Assembly (NCBI GenBank): GCA_003158895.1
Contig: PMLO01000108.1
Coordinates: 29,382 to 40,011 of the forward strand
DNA: 10,630 bases
Reading direction: 5' to 3'
Source of the DNA: Propionibacteriaceae bacterium
GTDB taxonomy: Bacteria; Actinomycetota; Actinomycetes; Propionibacteriales; Propionibacteriaceae
Below, in pieces: positions 1-5,738 of this stretch. The first letter of the stretch is position 1; every line of letters starts with the position of its first letter. The notes under the pieces are model-generated. The model did not search any database and had not been told where the DNA came from. It saw only the letters and a program-made list of their open reading frames with translations. Made by a program: the position numbers and the translations under genes.

Positions 1-11
1 CTGACGGTCAT
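1..11 (-). CDS. Possible start of the next gene of the oxidoreductase/LacI unit (cut by window edge)
   Basis: Eight bases beyond the LacI-type stop codon the minus strand reads ATG ACC GTC AG and then leaves the window. The position and spacing are what a third co-transcribed gene would show. A GGGATGATG stretch upstream could serve as a poor ribosome-binding site. Only three codons are visible, so no product can be named, and a chance ATG cannot be excluded. A gene next to a LacI regulator and a sugar-type dehydrogenase would often be a transporter or another catabolic enzyme, but that is inference. Confidence 0.3.
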
Positions 12-18
12 TGGTGCA

Positions 19-1080
19 TCATCCCACATGGCCCGACGGCCGAAGGCCCCCATCCTCCGAGCCGCGCGCAGTGCCCGTCGACCCGCGGATGGTGAGGGTG
101 GCGGGGGTGGCGGTGTCGCGTGGCTCCGAGTCAGGGTTGTCCAAGCGACGCATCATCGCCGCCAGCGCCTCCGCCGCGTTGAGATCAGCGTCCTGCCGTA
201 CAGCCGTGAGGTCGTGGTACGAGAGTGCCGCGATGTCACTGTCGTCATAGCCGGTCACCGACACGTCCTCGGGGACACGCACTCCGGCGCGGCTGAACAC
301 GGAGATCAGCGCGGCACCCACGTGGTCGCTGCAGCCGATCACGGCTGTGGGCAGGTGATCTCGAGCGAGCAGGACCCGGGCGGCCGCTGCACCGTCCTCC
401 TCCCGGAAGCCGACCGGGAGCTGGTCGATGCAATCGGCGAGTCCAGCCTCCGTCATGGCGCGCCGGTACGCGTCGGCGCGGTCAGGACCTACTCGACCGC
501 CCAGGCCCCCCGCGTACGCGATGTCGCGGTGCCCGAGCCCGACGAGGTGCTCGACGATGAGTCGGAGCCCGGCGACATCGTCGCTGTGGACGGCATCGAC
601 CAACTCGTCGACGCTTCGCTCGCCCAGCCAGACCACGGGAAGCCTGCTGATCGCCGTCCGCAGCGCCGGCGACGACGGGTCGGGGTTGAAGCAGCCCAGC
701 GCCTCGACCCGATGGCCCAACAGTTCTCGGACCACGACCTCGGTCGTCCGTTCAGGCGTGACCGGTCCGAGCACGACACCCAGCCGTTCCCTCGAGGCCC
801 GTTCGAGGAGGCACTCCACGAAGCGGGACTCGAACGTGATGCGGGGCTCGAACATGACTCCGACGAGGCGCGTCCGCTCCTGTCGCAGGAGCTGAGCGGA
901 CGTGTTCGCCTGGAAGCCGAGTTCGTCGACCGCGGCGAGGACCGCCGTCCGCGAGGCAGCGCTCGGCCCCGGGGCATCCCGCAGCACGAGCGAGACCGTT
1001 TGCCTCGACACAGCGGCCAGCCGAGCCACGTCGCTCATCGTCGGTGGACGGCGGCGTGGCGGCTGGGGCGGGGTCGTCAC
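19..1080 (-). CDS. LacI-family transcriptional regulator
   Basis: A 353-aa LacI/GalR-type repressor, about the usual family length. The N-terminal helix-turn-helix lies at residues 14-35 (TMSDVARLAAVSRQTVSLVL). The hinge helix (about 57-69) has the Leu (L65) that in this family intercalates at a central CpG of the operator. A periplasmic-binding-protein-like effector domain runs from about 72 to 330, including a conserved-looking VTGYDDSDIAALSYHDLTAV segment near its end. The start is GTG at 1080, which overlaps the TGA of the upstream oxidoreductase as GTGA (4 nt), so translational coupling is likely. An internal ATG at 1038 (residue 15) lacks a ribosome-binding site and would leave almost no residues before the HTH. 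The effector is probably a sugar or sugar derivative handled by the coupled dehydrogenase (inference). The family call is firm; the ligand is unknown. Confidence 0.93.
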   Translation of the reverse strand: MTTPPQPPRRRPPTMSDVARLAAVSRQTVSLVLRDAPGPSAASRTAVLAAVDELGFQANTSAQLLRQERTRLVGVMFEPRITFESRFVECLLERASRERLGVVLGPVTPERTTEVVVRELLGHRVEALGCFNPDPSSPALRTAISRLPVVWLGERSVDELVDAVHSDDVAGLRLIVEHLVGLGHRDIAYAGGLGGRVGPDRADAYRRAMTEAGLADCIDQLPVGFREEDGAAAARVLLARDHLPTAVIGCSDHVGAALISVFSRAGVRVPEDVSVTGYDDSDIAALSYHDLTAVRQDADLNAAEALAAMMRRLDNPDSEPRDTATPATLTIRGSTGTARGSEDGGLRPSGHVG

Positions 1081-2123
1081 GCGCCCCGCGGTGTCGAGGC
1101 GGCGGCGAGCTGGGCGCGTACCTCGTCGATGGTGGCCATCACCGCGACCACCTCGGCGTGAGGGTGGAGCGGCGATTCGGTGCGCTTGTCCTGTACGTAC
1201 GAGGCGAACGCGATGGCTTCACCGCACATCGCGTCGTACATACCGGGGTACCGCTCGTCGCGCCACGTCGCCACTTCGACGTCCGTGAACTGGCCGACCG
1301 CGACCTCGACCCCGGTCGGTCCGAAGAACGGGCTGAGCACCTTGAGCCGTCCCTTCGTCCCCATGACCTGGGCCTCGATCGGCAGGATGGTTTCGAGCGA
1401 CGTGGAGAGCAGCGAGACGCCGCCACCGCTGTACGAGATGGCCATGTGCGCTCGCGTGTCCACGCCGTTGGGCAGCGTGGCGCCGATGGCGTGGATGGCA
1501 ATCGGCGCGCCGAGCACCGACGACGCGAACGAGATGGGGTAGACGCCGGCATCGAGCAGCGCGCCTCCGCCGAGCTTGGGGTCCCAGAGCCTGTGGGCCG
1601 GGTCGGGGGGAGCGACGAAGCCGAAGTCCGCCTGGACGAGATGGACGTCACCGATGAGCCCGTCCGCGATGACCTGGCGGACGATGTCGGACTGCGGCAG
1701 GTACCGGGTCCACATCGCCTCCATGACGAGCACTCCCGCGCGGCGGCCGGCGCCTGTGATCTCACGGGCCTCGGCCGCGGACATCGCGATCGGCTTCTCG
1801 ATGAGGACGTGCTTGCCGTGCGCGATCGCCGCCAACGCCTGGGCGTGGTGCAGGGGGTGCGGCGTCGCCACGTACACCGCATCGATGTCCGGGTCAGCCA
1901 CCAGCGCGTCCACGGTCGGGTGCACGGTCGCGATCCCATGCTTGGCGGCGAACGCCGCCGCCCGCTCGGGACGCAACGAGGTCACCGCGACGGCGCGCTG
2001 CGGAGTGTGCGCGTGGAGTGCCGCGACGAAACTCCCGGCGATGCCGACGCCGATCACCCCCCAGCGCAGAGCCGGTACGGACTCGGCATCGGTGATCCGC
2101 GGGGTGGGCAACGTCAGTGTCAT
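1077..2123 (-). CDS. Gfo/Idh/MocA-family NAD(P)-dependent oxidoreductase
   Basis: A 348-aa soluble oxidoreductase. The N-terminal Rossmann domain has the dinucleotide-binding loop G25-V-G27-I-A-G30 after a beta strand (RWGVIG). The family EKP signature is at 109-111 (HVLIEKPIAMSAAEA); its Lys is the catalytic residue of the family. EAMWTRYLP (135-143) and GGGALLDAGVYP (185-196) in the C-terminal alpha/beta domain resemble the dihydrodiol-dehydrogenase / glucose-fructose-oxidoreductase-like branch. Family members oxidise or reduce sugars, inositols and related polyols; the exact substrate cannot be read here. The ATG at 2123 is chosen because it has a TAGGACGG ribosome-binding site and sits directly before the Rossmann strand. 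The longer ORF (to 2213) would read through the likely promoter and operator. It is the first gene of a unit with the LacI regulator (GTGA overlap). Confidence 0.92.
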   Translation of the reverse strand: MTLTLPTPRITDAESVPALRWGVIGVGIAGSFVAALHAHTPQRAVAVTSLRPERAAAFAAKHGIATVHPTVDALVADPDIDAVYVATPHPLHHAQALAAIAHGKHVLIEKPIAMSAAEAREITGAGRRAGVLVMEAMWTRYLPQSDIVRQVIADGLIGDVHLVQADFGFVAPPDPAHRLWDPKLGGGALLDAGVYPISFASSVLGAPIAIHAIGATLPNGVDTRAHMAISYSGGGVSLLSTSLETILPIEAQVMGTKGRLKVLSPFFGPTGVEVAVGQFTDVEVATWRDERYPGMYDAMCGEAIAFASYVQDKRTESPLHPHAEVVAVMATIDEVRAQLAAASTPRGA

Positions 2124-2127
2124 GGCC

Positions 2128-2135
2128 GTCCTAGG
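2128..2135 (-). promoter_or_regulatory. Ribosome-binding site of the oxidoreductase
   Basis: The minus strand carries TAGGAC with AGGA about 7 nt before the ATG at 2123. This site decides the start against the in-frame upstream extension to 2213. Confidence 0.6.
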
Positions 2136-2138
2136 ATT

Positions 2139-2154
2139 CTTGGCACGTGCTAAG
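2139..2154. promoter_or_regulatory. Probable LacI-family operator upstream of the oxidoreductase
   Basis: The plus strand reads cttggcacgtgctaag, an even-length inverted repeat with 7 of 8 base pairs symmetric. Its core gcacgtgc (2143-2150) is a perfect palindrome centred on CpG. This is the geometry expected for a LacI-type dimer whose hinge Leu inserts at a central CG. It lies 16-31 bases upstream of the ATG at 2123 and just downstream of a candidate -10, where a bound repressor would block initiation. Assigning it to the coupled LacI gene is inference. Confidence 0.55.
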
Positions 2155-2165
2155 CAATGCCCAGG

Positions 2166-2195
2166 ACTGTACTTGTCCACCCAGAGCGAAGACAA
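2166..2195 (-). promoter_or_regulatory. Candidate promoter of the oxidoreductase-LacI unit
   Basis: On the minus strand, TTGTCT (2195-2190) is followed after 18 nt by TACAGT (2171-2166), each matching 4 of 6 bases of the sigma-70-type hexamers. Transcription would begin near 2159, at the upstream edge of the operator-like palindrome at 2139-2154. The fit is moderate and unverified. Confidence 0.4.
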
Positions 2196-2264
2196 CAGTG
2201 CGCGACCCGCCACGAGCCTTCAGCCATGAGGGAGGGGGCCTGGCGGGCCGGAGAGAGTCGTGCT

Positions 2265-2648
2265 CTAGAGCTCTAGCTCCTCGGCCACGGCGCGCAGCAT
2301 CTGGGCCACCTTCTGCGCGGCCTTGCTTTCGGGGTGATGCCCGCGGCGGTACGAGTTCGCCAGGTTGTCGAGCATCTTGATGAGGTCCTCGGAGATGACC
2401 GCCATCTGTTCGGGAGACTTGCGCTGCGCCTTGGACAGCGACGGCGGAGCCTCGAGGACGCGAAGCGACAGAGCCTGTTCGCCCTTGCGGCCCTCGACCA
2501 CACCGAACTCGACCTTCTGGCCGGCCTTCAGCGAAGTCACGCCGGGCGGAAGCACAGAGGCGCGCACGTACACGTCGCCCCCCTCATCCTTGGTGAGGAA
2601 GCCGAATCCCTTCTCGGCGTCGTAGAAACGCACCTTGCCGACGGGCAC
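2265..2648 (-). CDS. cspB: CspB-type cold-shock domain protein with C-terminal extension
   Basis: A 127-aa protein. Residues 2-66 form one cold-shock (OB-fold) domain with RNP1-like KGFGFL (13-18) and RNP2-like DVYVRASVL (25-33), which bind single-stranded RNA or DNA. Residues 67-127 add a charged, helical-looking extension (SPEQMAVISEDLIKMLDNLA and a basic YRRGHHPESKAAQK patch) that ordinary 67-aa CspA proteins lack. This longer architecture matches the actinobacterial CspB group (mycobacterial Rv0871 type), and my symbol rests on that resemblance. It likely acts as a cytoplasmic RNA chaperone. The start is GTG at 2648, fixed by a strong AGGAGG five bases upstream. It is monocistronic and divergent from the membrane-protein gene at 2863, with 214 bp between them. 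Confidence 0.9.
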   Translation of the reverse strand: MPVGKVRFYDAEKGFGFLTKDEGGDVYVRASVLPPGVTSLKAGQKVEFGVVEGRKGEQALSLRVLEAPPSLSKAQRKSPEQMAVISEDLIKMLDNLANSYRRGHHPESKAAQKVAQMLRAVAEELEL

Positions 2649-2653
2649 AGCCG

Positions 2654-2659
2654 CCTCCT
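2654..2659 (-). promoter_or_regulatory. Strong ribosome-binding site of the cold-shock gene
   Basis: A perfect AGGAGG on the minus strand, 5 nt before the GTG at 2648. It is the strongest Shine-Dalgarno site in the window and fits a highly translated gene, in contrast to the leaderless starts of its neighbours. Confidence 0.85.
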
Positions 2660-2695
2660 AGTCATCCGCGTGGTTCGACCGATCCTTGCGCACAC

Positions 2696-2722
2696 AGCCT
2701 ACCGAGGCGCACAGACGCGCAA
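2696..2722 (-). promoter_or_regulatory. Weak promoter candidate of the cold-shock gene
   Basis: On the minus strand TAGGCT (2701-2696) fits TANNNT, with TTGCGC (2722-2717) upstream. The spacer is only 15 nt, so the -35 assignment is doubtful. The predicted leader is about 40 nt and contains the AGGAGG. I see no clear cold-box sequence in it. Confidence 0.25.
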
Positions 2723-2850
2723 CAGCGGATTCAGATTGAGTAATCGGCTCGGCCACCCGCCGCTCAGAGTTGGTCTTTCCCCGGACGCACACTTCGGCAG
2801 GTGACGCTATCGCCGCCCCTCCGTACAGCCCAGGCGAAAGGGTCCTTGGG

Positions 2851-2865
2851 TAGCATGGCGCCGTG
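2851..2865 (+). promoter_or_regulatory. Leaderless-type -10 box and start of the Pro-rich membrane protein
   Basis: TAGCAT (2851-2856) is followed by six bases (GGCGCC) and then GTG at 2863. A -10 at this distance places the first transcribed base on the start codon. No ribosome-binding site is present. No convincing -35 is seen. Confidence 0.6.
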
Positions 2866-3645
2866 GCGACATGGGAGGACGGACCGGAGTACGCACCGGT
2901 CGAATGGCCGACCGGCTTCGTCGCACCCGAGGTCGGGCCGCTCAGCACCGCTGAGCCCACCGCCGATCCGTCGGCGAGCGCTCCGGTCGAGCCGCCGGCG
3001 CGGTTCGACGCGCCGCACGATCCCGTACCACCCCTGGCCGCTCTCGTACCCACCACCGCACCGACCCGCGATCCGGCGGAGCCGTTCGAGGTGGTGTCGG
3101 CCGTCGTGACCGCAGGCTCGGCCTGGGGATCCGCCCACTCGACCCAGGCGATCGCCGGCCCCGAGACGGCCCCGATCTGGACACCGGACCAGGCTGTCGC
3201 CAGCAACTACCCACCGCCGCAGCCGATGCAGGGATTCCCTGCGCCTGGTACGCCGCAGTGGTTCGGGCCCCCGGCGGAGTACGAAGCGGGCCGGGTGCAG
3301 GTACCGCTCACCGTCGGCACCGTGACGGAGGGCCTGTCCTGGGGAATCATCATCACTCTTGTTCTGGGCGGCATCATCTCGTACCTGTCGCCTGTGCTCC
3401 TGGTCATCGCATTCTTCCTCGGCGGGCAGGTGAGGTACCGGCGCAGGCTGGTACGGATCGGCATCATCGTCGCCATGGCGATCGTCGCCATCGCCGGGGC
3501 AGGCGCCATGGTCGGCACCTCCGACTCCACGCTCGCGTGGGAGTCGATGGACACAGCCTCCGTGTGGAGCTGCTGGTTGCTGATCGCCTACGGACTGGGC
3601 ATATCGTTCTTCGCCATCCGGAGTGGGGATCACCCTGAAGCGTGA
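2863..3645 (+). CDS. Uncharacterised membrane protein with Pro-rich N-terminal region
   Basis: A 260-aa protein I do not recognise. Residues 1-145 are rich in Pro, Ala, Thr and acidic residues (for example PVEPPARF and YPPPQPMQGF), with no signal peptide, so probably a disordered cytoplasmic region. Then come a long hydrophobic stretch at about 160-186 (one or two passes), a basic loop at 191-198 (RYRRRLVR), a second segment at 199-217 and a third at 234-252, ending in a short polar tail. The positive-inside rule puts the 191-198 loop in the cytoplasm. The GTG start is chosen because a -10 box sits exactly six bases upstream and composition changes there. It is divergent from the cold-shock gene and followed 70 bp later by the FN3 gene, which has its own promoter. 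A role in the cell envelope is only a guess. Confidence 0.8.
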   Translation: MATWEDGPEYAPVEWPTGFVAPEVGPLSTAEPTADPSASAPVEPPARFDAPHDPVPPLAALVPTTAPTRDPAEPFEVVSAVVTAGSAWGSAHSTQAIAGPETAPIWTPDQAVASNYPPPQPMQGFPAPGTPQWFGPPAEYEAGRVQVPLTVGTVTEGLSWGIIITLVLGGIISYLSPVLLVIAFFLGGQVRYRRRLVRIGIIVAMAIVAIAGAGAMVGTSDSTLAWESMDTASVWSCWLLIAYGLGISFFAIRSGDHPEA

Positions 3646-3651
3646 CGCGGA

Positions 3652-3675
3652 CCCCCGTAGCGACCAATCCGGGGG
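3652..3675 (+). terminator. Inverted repeat between the membrane-protein and FN3 genes
   Basis: CCCCCG (3652-3657) pairs with CGGGGG (3670-3675) around a 12-base loop, six bases after the TGA at 3645. The stem is GC-only and no U-tract follows. It may be a weak terminator for the upstream gene or part of the control region of the next gene. Confidence 0.35.
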
Positions 3676-3703
3676 ACGAATCGCCTCAGAAAGCCAATCC
3701 AGG
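3664..3703 (+). repeat. Direct repeat CCAATCC(R)GG upstream of the FN3 promoter
   Basis: ccaatccggg (3664-3673) and ccaatccagg (3694-3703) match at 9 of 10 positions, and their starts are exactly 30 bp apart. The second copy abuts the -10 box at 3704. Same-face spacing of about three helical turns suggests a regulator binding site, but two copies could be chance. Confidence 0.35.
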
Positions 3704-3718
3704 TACGATTGGCGCGTG
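3704..3718 (+). promoter_or_regulatory. Leaderless-type -10 box and start of the FN3 gene
   Basis: TACGAT (3704-3709), six bases (TGGCGC), then GTG at 3716. This is the same geometry as at 2851-2865. It argues for the GTG at 3716 over the upstream in-frame start at 3623, which would overlap the previous gene and add 31 residues before the hydrophobic segment. Confidence 0.6.
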
Positions 3719-4456
3719 CCTCGTCACTGGCAGGTACTTTTGATGGCCGCGCTCGGGATCGGTGCGACCGTTATTGCCGTGCCCAGAGCACTCAGCGGGA
3801 TCGTCGGCGTGCCCCAAGTAGCAGAGGCAGGCATCTCCCGTACCGCCGCCGCGACGCCGTCCGCGAAGTCCTCGACAGCGAAGATGCCCGTCTGGTCAGC
3901 TCCTCCCACCACCGTCAGCAAGGCCACGCCGGACACTCGGCCACCGTCGCCCGTGACGGGCCTCAGACTGATGGCCAACAGCGAGTCGACGATCTCACTC
4001 GCGTGGGACGCCGGCCAGGACAACGTCGCGGTGAAGTTGTACGTGGTGAAGGGCGACGGCTTCACGTCTGTCCAGACCGCCGATACCAAGGCCACTGTCT
4101 CGTGGCCCCATCGCACGACCAGCGTCTCGATCCAGGTCTCGGCGATCGACACCTCGGGCAACCAGGGCCAGTGGCGCAGCCTCGTTGTGGTGCCACCCGT
4201 GACGGCCGCCGCAACCACGACATCCGCCCCGGTGGTACCTCCGACGAGTGCCCCCGCCGTTACCACCACGACCCCCGAAACGACGACAACGGCCCCCTCG
4301 GAGCCTGCCGCCTCTGATTCTGCATCGACGGCCGCCTCCAGCGAAGCCGCCACCACCCAAGCCACCACCGCCGACGCCACCACCCAGTCCGCGGCTGTCC
4401 AGGATCCTGGCACCACCGGGGCCATGGCTGACCCGTCGAGCGCTCAGCCGAGCTGA
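3716..4456 (+). CDS. Secreted or membrane-anchored fibronectin type III protein with Thr/Ser/Ala-rich tail
   Basis: A 246-aa protein of unknown function. After a short basic start, residues 7-23 are hydrophobic (VLLMAALGIGATVIAVP): a signal peptide or N-terminal anchor. A low-complexity linker (about 40-75) leads to one fibronectin type III domain at about 76-159, recognised by PSPVTGLRLMAN, the SLAWDAGQDN strand and turn, and VQVSA-like SIQVSAIDTSGNQG. Residues 160-246 are almost only Thr, Ala, Ser, Pro and Val (runs such as VTTTTPETTTTAP and ATTQATTADATTQ), typical of wall-spanning or glycosylated stalks. No LPXTG sorting signal or catalytic motif is visible. FN3 domains in secreted bacterial proteins usually bind polysaccharide or protein, so an envelope role is likely (inference). 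It ends tail-to-tail with the NUDIX gene, overlapping by 13 bp. Confidence 0.82.
   Translation: MPRHWQVLLMAALGIGATVIAVPRALSGIVGVPQVAEAGISRTAAATPSAKSSTAKMPVWSAPPTTVSKATPDTRPPSPVTGLRLMANSESTISLAWDAGQDNVAVKLYVVKGDGFTSVQTADTKATVSWPHRTTSVSIQVSAIDTSGNQGQWRSLVVVPPVTAAATTTSAPVVPPTSAPAVTTTTPETTTTAPSEPAASDSASTAASSEAATTQATTADATTQSAAVQDPGTTGAMADPSSAQPS
4349..4386 (+). repeat. Short tandem-like repeats in the FN3 protein tail
   Basis: gccaccacc occurs three times (4349, 4361, 4376), and the first and third copies extend to gccaccaccca. They encode the Ala-Thr-Thr units of the tail. Such runs are prone to length change by slippage. Confidence 0.6.
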
Positions 4457-4457
4457 G
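4443..4457. terminator. Symmetric hairpin spanning two convergent stop codons
   Basis: CTCAGC (4443-4448), loop CGA, GCTGAG (4452-4457): a perfect 6-bp stem. The left arm holds the TGA of the minus-strand NUDIX gene (4446-4444) and the right arm the TGA of the plus-strand FN3 gene (4454-4456), placed symmetrically about 4450. It could stop transcription in both directions, but there is no U-tract on either side. Confidence 0.45.
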
Positions 4458-5037
4458 TTGGCCCTCGGTGGCCCAGCGCTACCGGCACGACGCTCTCCTC
4501 CACGGTGCCGAGATCGACCGGCCACGACTCCGGCTCCCGCGTGATCGCCACGAGGCGGGCGAGATCGGCAGGCCAGACCAGCTCCGTCGATGTGTCGTCG
4601 ACACCACGCCAGGCATGACCCTGTACGGACAGGCGCTCGAACTCCGTGTGCCTCGAGATGTCCACGTCGAACTCCTGCGAGACCCACACGACGAAGATCT
4701 CCTCCGACTGCTCGGTCACCTGGTCGCTGTACCCGTGGAGCGCCACGCGCAGGGCCACCGGTCCGAACAGGTCGTCCTCCTCGACGACGTACCCTGACTC
4801 CTCCGCGAGCTCCCGACGCGCCGTATCACGAGGCAGTTCGTCACCGTCGATGCCGCCGCCCGGCAGCACCCACCAGCTCGATCCGGGCGTCCCGGGGTCG
4901 CGGTCGTTGAACATCAGGACGCGGGCGCCACGCTCGACATCGTCGGCCAGCACCACCACGCGTACGGCTCGTCGCGTCCGGAAACTCCGCAGCTCGGGCG
5001 ATACGGCGCGTCCTCGGGTACGGAACGGTTTGCTCAC
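4444..5037 (-). CDS. NUDIX hydrolase
   Basis: A 197-aa NUDIX-fold phosphohydrolase. The signature GX5EX7REUXEEXGU is complete at residues 61-83: G61, E67, then R75-E76-L77, E79-E80 and G82-Y83. E76, E79 and E80 are the expected metal ligands. The strand before it (WWVLPGGG, 55-62) is typical of the family. NUDIX enzymes cleave nucleoside diphosphates linked to another group, such as oxidised nucleotides, NADH, ADP-ribose or capped RNA; the substrate cannot be told from sequence. The GTG at 5037 is chosen because a TACGCT box lies exactly seven bases upstream and the extra upstream reading frame overlaps the divergent YbaK gene. The first 23 residues are basic and of unknown role. It is divergent from the YbaK-family gene and convergent with the FN3 gene. 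Confidence 0.9.
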   Translation of the reverse strand: MSKPFRTRGRAVSPELRSFRTRRAVRVVVLADDVERGARVLMFNDRDPGTPGSSWWVLPGGGIDGDELPRDTARRELAEESGYVVEEDDLFGPVALRVALHGYSDQVTEQSEEIFVVWVSQEFDVDISRHTEFERLSVQGHAWRGVDDTSTELVWPADLARLVAITREPESWPVDLGTVEESVVPVALGHRGPTQLG

Positions 5038-5050
5038 GTCCGTCAGCGTA
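5035..5050 (-). promoter_or_regulatory. Leaderless-type -10 box and start of the NUDIX gene
   Basis: On the minus strand TACGCT (5050-5045) is followed by seven bases and GTG (5037-5035). There is no ribosome-binding site. It lies back-to-back with the YbaK-gene promoter: the two -10 boxes are separated by 39 bp, so their upstream contacts must overlap. Confidence 0.55.
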
Positions 5051-5089
5051 CGGCGCGTGGCGGCGTGGCCGATCCGCTCGGGCGTTTTG

Positions 5090-5104
5090 TACGGTGGGCC
5101 CGTG
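5090..5104 (+). promoter_or_regulatory. Leaderless-type -10 box and start of the YbaK-family gene
   Basis: TACGGT (5090-5095), six bases (GGGCCC), then GTG at 5102, with no ribosome-binding site. A T-run (cgtttt) precedes the box. This supports 5102 rather than any of the longer in-frame starts inside the NUDIX gene. Confidence 0.6.
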
Positions 5105-5638
5105 CCTGTCCTCGGAACGTTGACCTCTGTGCCGGTGCTCGACCATCTGGACCTCGTCGCGCCCTCCACGGCCGAGGCGCTGCGGAGCTGGCCATACGCA
5201 GGCCAGGTCGGTGTCTGCGAGATCGACCCCGACCTCGCCGACACCGCGGCGCTCACCGCTGCCTTCGATCTTCCGCTCACCTCGAGCGGGAACTGCGTGC
5301 TCGTCGCCGGATCCCGTGGCGGCGACCAGCGCATCGCAGCGTGTGTCGTCCCGGCGAACACTCGCGCGGACGTCAACACCCTCGTACGGAGAGTGCTGGA
5401 CGTACGCAAAGCGTCGTTCCTGTCCATGGACCGCGCGGTCGCCGAGTCGGGCATGGAGTACGGCGGTATCACGCCGGTCGGGTTGCCTGCAGGGTGGCGG
5501 TTGCTCGTCGACGCCGCGCTCACGGGAGAGGACGTGGTCTGCGTCGGCTCGGGTCTGCGTCGTTCGAAGCTGCTCATCCCGGGACCCGCACTCGCCCACC
5601 TGCCCGGGGCAGAGGTCATCGACGGCCTCGGCCGCTGA
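5102..5638 (+). CDS. YbaK/EbsC-family protein (aminoacyl-tRNA deacylase fold), catalytic Lys replaced
   Basis: A 178-aa single-domain protein of the YbaK/ProX-type editing fold, about the family's size. Family features are the central strand SSGNCVLVAG (61-70), the LDVRKASFLSMDRAV segment (99-113) and the glycine loop GMEYGGITPVGLP (117-129). A C-terminal part VGSGLRRSKLLIPG follows. Canonical members hydrolyse mischarged tRNA (such as Cys-tRNA-Pro or Ala-tRNA-Pro) with a Lys on the central strand. Here that position appears to be N64, a variant I associate with an actinobacterial subgroup, so activity or substrate may differ. The start is set by the leaderless promoter. It is divergent from the NUDIX gene; both are clean-up type enzymes, but a shared pathway is not shown. 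Confidence 0.87.
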   Translation: MPVLGTLTSVPVLDHLDLVAPSTAEALRSWPYAGQVGVCEIDPDLADTAALTAAFDLPLTSSGNCVLVAGSRGGDQRIAACVVPANTRADVNTLVRRVLDVRKASFLSMDRAVAESGMEYGGITPVGLPAGWRLLVDAALTGEDVVCVGSGLRRSKLLIPGPALAHLPGAEVIDGLGR

Positions 5639-5698
5639 TTCGCCAGGACTCCCCGCGCACACCTCTCGAGTGGCCGCACACCCACTGTGACCAGCTTT

Positions 5699-5717
5699 CG
5701 CGACCACAAAGGTCGTG
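5699..5717 (+). terminator. Hairpin downstream of the YbaK-family gene
   Basis: A stem of seven pairs (CGCGACC with GGTCGTG, one G-U) closes a 5-base loop ACAAA, about 60 nt after the stop at 5638 and upstream of the HelR promoter. There is no U-tract. It could be a terminator or a regulator site for helR, since GACC-N5-GGTC is also a DNA palindrome. Confidence 0.35.
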
Positions 5718-5738
5718 CGGGCTCAGGTCGGCCCCGGA

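Noticed and set aside
2124..2213. 30-codon N-terminal extension of the oxidoreductase
   Set aside because: It crosses the likely promoter and operator; the ATG at 2123 has a ribosome-binding site and lies directly before the Rossmann fold.
2660..2862. Riboswitch or cold-box RNA in the 214-bp gap before cspB
   Set aside because: I see no conserved fold or cold-box sequence; the predicted cspB leader is only about 40 nt.
4349..4386. Possible CRISPR-like or satellite array
   Set aside because: The repeats are 9-11 bp with irregular spacing and encode the Ala-Thr-Thr tail in frame.
3724..4425. A 233-codon minus-strand frame antisense to the FN3 gene with hydrophobic stretches
   Set aside because: The Val/Ala-rich translation is the complement of Thr/Ala-rich codons; no ribosome-binding site or promoter.
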